Source: Treponema sp.
GTDB taxonomy: Bacteria; Spirochaetota; Spirochaetia; Treponematales; Treponemataceae
Length of the DNA: 62,636 nt
Assembly: GCA_016281495.1 (NCBI GenBank)
Contig: JAEEIU010000007.1
Span: 1 to 62,636 of the forward strand
Direction of reading: 5' to 3'
The notes under the pieces were generated by a model, which saw only the letters and a list, made by a program, of their open reading frames with translations, was not told the origin of the DNA and made no database searches. The translations under genes and the position numbers were made by a program. How positions within the stretch are numbered: the first letter of the stretch is position 1; every line of letters begins with the position of its first letter. Of this stretch, positions 60,116 through 62,636 are shown one piece after another.

Positions 60116-61122
60116 TTTACGGCTCCTGTATCATATCCAGAATTTTTCATAATTGTAGCCATTTGCTTTAACAAGTCTTTTTGATGTTTATCTAATCCAT
60201 TATTATAATATCCCTCATAAACTAAAGATCCGAAATCTCCTACAAACTGAGCCTGTGCTTCATAATAAGGTAAATCAGATAAGGTCATTAAATCTGATAA
60301 AGTATATTCATTGTATATATAAGTGAAACCTTTAATCGGTCCAACGGGAGTAATACTAAAACTTCCTCCCATTATGCTATTGGTATCATAAAACTTTATA
60401 TCTGGCTTTAAGCCAAATTTTCCGACTCTTTCATTTAACACAAATTCATCTACTAACTTTGAAAATATTTTAGGATCAGTATCATATTGAACTTGATGCC
60501 AGATTTCATGAACAAATGTATTTACTGTCTTCCGATTTTCAAAAGGATTGATTACGACAGATTCTTCATAAAAAATAATATCGCCAATAAAGGAACCGGA
60601 GCGATCTCCTGATGTAGTAAAAATGCTCGCATTCCAATATGCTTTTGAACCAGCATCTCCCAACAAAAACTGTAAGAATTCAGCATGCTCTGTTTTTTTG
60701 ACAAACTGAGGCTTCTCTTTTCTTTCATAATCACTTCTCCCATCAGGATCCGTGTATTTCACAGGATTATTCCCAGCATAGTGATACAAACTCATATTCA
60801 CTGGATTATAAGCCCCACCACATCCCGCATCAGAGCCGCTCATGTACTCTCCCAATGCCGGATCAGTACTGAGCCAGCGGCTGTATTTGGGGTCCAGGTA
60901 TCTGGCACCATTGGAATTTTGAAAAAAAATTCCCCCGTGAGGGTAAAAATCTTGTTTTAAAATTTTCCCCTCGGTTGCATTGTCATTTAAAATAAAAGAA
61001 TAGTTTATGAGGAATAAGGTGAGTTCCAGGGGTGTATATAAATACTCAATATGGTCTGCTGGTTCTGTGATCAACATAAGAGTGAGAATTTTTTTGTTCT
61101 CTGACGTATCTAATTCTCTCAA
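60091..61122 (-). CDS. Rhs-core protein with HExxH zincin-like tip
   Basis: 343 residues. TTG start (61122) after a purine-rich AAGGAAAGAAG. Shared N-terminal module (about 1-45, MRELDTSENKKILTLM), then the Rhs core (about 73-129). The tip has TFVHEIWHQVQYD with HEIWH at 205-209 and YYEAQAQFVGDF with Glu288 as a candidate third zinc ligand. SGDRSGSFIGD and FENRKTVN lie before the zinc motif. It resembles toxin zincins of polymorphic toxin systems, though I cannot name its Pfam. No signal peptide. Confidence 0.82.
   Translation of the reverse strand: MRELDTSENKKILTLMLITEPADHIEYLYTPLELTLFLINYSFILNDNATEGKILKQDFYPHGGIFFQNSNGARYLDPKYSRWLSTDPALGEYMSGSDAGCGGAYNPVNMSLYHYAGNNPVKYTDPDGRSDYERKEKPQFVKKTEHAEFLQFLLGDAGSKAYWNASIFTTSGDRSGSFIGDIIFYEESVVINPFENRKTVNTFVHEIWHQVQYDTDPKIFSKLVDEFVLNERVGKFGLKPDIKFYDTNSIMGGSFSITPVGPIKGFTYIYNEYTLSDLMTLSDLPYYEAQAQFVGDFGSLVYEGYYNNGLDKHQKDLLKQMATIMKNSGYDTGAVKWVLNEME
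60738..60915 (-). repeat. Rhs-core DNA repeat, copy 4
   Basis: Approximate bounds. Encodes ARYLDPKYSRWLSTDP through NPVKYTDPDGR. It is shorter than the others because the AGKSNEADKLPGMGG segment is replaced by GSDAGCGGAYN, the most divergent core in the array. Confidence 0.85.
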
Positions 61123-61190
61123 TTTTTCTTCTTTCCTTTATAATTTTATACAGTTAAATGGTTTGTGGTTTCACTTCACCTGTGGCTGCG

Positions 61191-61221
61191 ACTCCGCAGT
61201 TTTCTTCGAAAACTACGGAGT
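61191..61221 (-). terminator. Hairpin after the cassette 5 immunity gene
   Basis: ACTCCGCAGTTTTC (61191-61204) pairs with GAAAACTACGGAGT (61208-61221), 13 of 14 positions, 3-nt loop. It lies 21 bases past the minus-strand stop at 61242, with no T run after it. It may be a terminator or a repeat stem. Confidence 0.5.
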
Positions 61222-61241
61222 TTAATGAAATAAAATAATAA

Positions 61242-62000
61242 TTAAATTTTATTTTTTATTTGCTGCATTTTCATTTCTAATCTCTGTTTATCTTCTACTT
61301 CAAAAACGAATTCATTAAAAATAATCGCTTTCTGATATTCCAACAAGCAACATATGTTTTTTTTCTGTTCGATGTTTTCTTCATCTTTTGTATTTTCAAA
61401 TATCTCAAGAGCTAAATCTAGTAATTGTTCAAAACTAACTGGGAAAGCTTCTCTAGCATATTGTTGAATATATGTTTTTATTCTTATTGCTTCTTTTGAA
61501 GTTACACAATCGTTATGAAAAGATATAATATCTATTGGTTCCATTATTAAAAAATAATCAATTTCTCTTTGTTTATTTGAATCAACTCTCATTAAACCTG
61601 TTGGTTTTATATCTTTTTTATCTAATATCATATCAGAAGAGATATATTCATATTTTTTATTTTGAATATCAGAATTTGATCCAAGAACAAAATGACCGTC
61701 TTGATTTACTAAGAATCCAGCTTCATTAAGTTTAAAAAAACCATTTCGTGTGAATAATATTTCATTCTTCTGATTTTGTAAGACAAAAAAACCTCTACCA
61801 CAAATACAGAAAGCATATTTGTAATCAATTTGTTTTATACTACCTTGCGCACTAATATAATATTCATTTCCATATGATTCCAACCTATATCCTTCTTTAG
61901 GATAATTCATTACATCCTTCTCAAGAGTGCTGATATCCCCTCCATAAAGAAGAATTGAAATGAAACTTAATAATATAATTAGCATTATTTTATTATTCAT
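61242..62000 (-). CDS. Exported flagellar rod/hook-like protein in immunity position of cassette 5
   Basis: 252 residues from ATG 62000 (MNNKIMLIIL), overlapping the upstream stop by 8 bases (ATGAATAA). Signal peptide, cleavage near YGGDI. Residues 66-107 (CICGRGFFVLQNQKNEILF and TRNGFFKLNEAGFLVNQDGH) match the FlgF/FlgG/FlgE pattern of GFFxVxxxxGxxxYTRxGxFxxxxxGxLVxxxGxxVLG. The remaining helical C-terminus (about 160-252) is unlike flagellar rod proteins. It follows a toxin gene as the other immunity genes do. Its role is open: immunity protein or flagellar-type decoy. Confidence 0.65.
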   Translation of the reverse strand: MNNKIMLIILLSFISILLYGGDISTLEKDVMNYPKEGYRLESYGNEYYISAQGSIKQIDYKYAFCICGRGFFVLQNQKNEILFTRNGFFKLNEAGFLVNQDGHFVLGSNSDIQNKKYEYISSDMILDKKDIKPTGLMRVDSNKQREIDYFLIMEPIDIISFHNDCVTSKEAIRIKTYIQQYAREAFPVSFEQLLDLALEIFENTKDEENIEQKKNICCLLEYQKAIIFNEFVFEVEDKQRLEMKMQQIKNKI

Positions 62001-62636
62001 TTTCTGCAACCACCTTATGATTCTTATCAAGCAAATATTGCTTTCCTGATTCTTCATCTATATAAAAATAATACTTTTCTGATACATAATAAAAATAAAT
62101 TGAACGCTGTTTATTTAAATACTGATCAGGAGCCTTTTGATCAGAAAAATAAATGGTCCCTTTCAAATTTTGAATTAATTCTATATCTTCAACAGTATTC
62201 TCCAAATTACTCATTGATAAAAAAATTCTAGTATCTTTTGTAACAGTTGTTCTGCCTCCATTATACTGATCATACTTTTGAATTTTTAGATTTTTAATTT
62301 CTTTATCTATTTGAAAACTATCCCCAAAAACTATTTTGTCAAAACTAAAACCATAGCCATCGAATTTTGTATCAATAGTTCCATATCCAAAGAAATATAC
62401 TTCTTCAAGTGTATACTGGGATTTATTATCTTCCCTTCCATTAGGATCTATATAGCGTATTGGATTGTTTGCAGCATAGTGATAAAGATTCAAATTAACT
62501 GGATTGAAAACTCCACCAAGACCAGGAAGATTCTGATTATGTTTTTTAGCTTCATCGTTTATTGGAGCCTGTGGCACATACTCGCCCAGGGCCGGATCCG
62601 TGCTGATCCATCGGCTGTACTTGGGGTCCAGGTATC
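61993..62636 (-). CDS. Rhs-core protein with unrecognised tip (5' end outside window)
   Basis: The frame is open to the right edge, where it reads YLDPKYSRWISTDPALGEYV, so the gene is truncated by the window. The Rhs core ends at NPIRYIDPNGRED. The tip is beta-rich and Tyr/Lys/Asp-rich (VYFFGYGTIDTKFDGYGFSF, FSDQKAPDQYLNKQRSIYFY) and ends in KQYLLDKNHKVVAENE. No catalytic motif is seen. Its stop overlaps the putative immunity gene by 8 bases. Confidence 0.7.
   Translation of the reverse strand, partial: YLDPKYSRWISTDPALGEYVPQAPINDEAKKHNQNLPGLGGVFNPVNLNLYHYAANNPIRYIDPNGREDNKSQYTLEEVYFFGYGTIDTKFDGYGFSFDKIVFGDSFQIDKEIKNLKIQKYDQYNGGRTTVTKDTRIFLSMSNLENTVEDIELIQNLKGTIYFSDQKAPDQYLNKQRSIYFYYVSEKYYFYIDEESGKQYLLDKNHKVVAENE
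62432..62636 (-). repeat. Rhs-core DNA repeat, copy 5 (partial)
   Basis: Approximate bounds; cut by the window edge. Encodes YLDPKYSRWISTDP through NPIRYIDPNGR. DPNG replaces DPDG and the linker reads QAPINDEAKKHNQNLPGLGG. Confidence 0.8.

Noticed and set aside
1..62636. tRNA, rRNA or CRISPR loci
   Set aside because: No T-arm-like GGTTCGA pattern with matching acceptor ends, no rRNA signature stretches and no evenly spaced short direct repeats were found by eye. A tRNAscan or CRISPR search would be decisive.

Overview
The window looks like the chromosome of a Treponema-type spirochete. The pointers are a P83/100-family protein, many exported proteins starting MKK, numerous spirochete-type lipoproteins, an Rnf-like operon preceded by a divergent-PAP2 gene, and a moderately AT-rich base composition. 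The genus is inferred from protein families; no species can be named. There are no rRNA genes, and I saw no tRNA genes and no CRISPR array.

Layout. 1-3.6 kb (plus strand): small exported, membrane or acidic proteins without recognised families, some overlapping by 8 bases, possibly left over from toxin-immunity modules. 3.6-4.7 kb (minus): a DUF4846 protein and a small membrane protein. 4.8-14.1 kb (plus): a TPR protein, then four large parallel-beta-helix lipoproteins in an A-B-A-B order and an outer-membrane-barrel-like protein. 14.2-22.4 kb (minus): exported proteins (HExxH protein, TPR protein, membrane-anchored PstS-like protein, PDZ lipoprotein), a methyltransferase and a sugar-binding-protein/GGDEF fusion. 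22.5-28.9 kb: rpsF-ssb-rpsR-rplI facing dnaB, a P83/100 protein and an rRNA uracil methyltransferase. 28.9-33.2 kb: a lysophospholipase-like hydrolase, an intergenic repeat array, pcnB, a P-loop/Asp23-like protein and a pseudouridine synthase.

33.2-41.1 kb (plus) is a tightly overlapping operon: DUF212 protein, polytopic membrane protein, rnfC-D-G-E-A relatives and a GH57-like protein. It has no rnfB. The Rnf subunits appear to lack most cofactor motifs and keep only the two [4Fe-4S] motifs of RnfC, and the GH57-like protein lacks its expected nucleophile. It reads as a repurposed Rnf-derived membrane complex. 41.1-54.5 kb is housekeeping: a FemABX ligase, metG (apparently leaderless), a mannose-1-phosphate guanylyltransferase, an aminotransferase, glgA, a zinc-ribbon protein and mfd.

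54.6-62.6 kb (minus, AT-rich) is an array of five short Rhs-tip genes, each followed at once by a different exported or membrane-anchored putative immunity gene. Each toxin gene has a compact Rhs core (about 65-70 residues) with near-identical DNA, then a different C-terminal tip. Three tips look like peptidases of unrelated clans (JAMM/DUF4329-like, caspase-like and HExxH zincin). One putative immunity protein resembles a flagellar rod/hook protein. Three of the genes share an N-terminal module of about 45 residues and a TTG start. This array and the Rnf-like operon are the two most interesting parts of the window.
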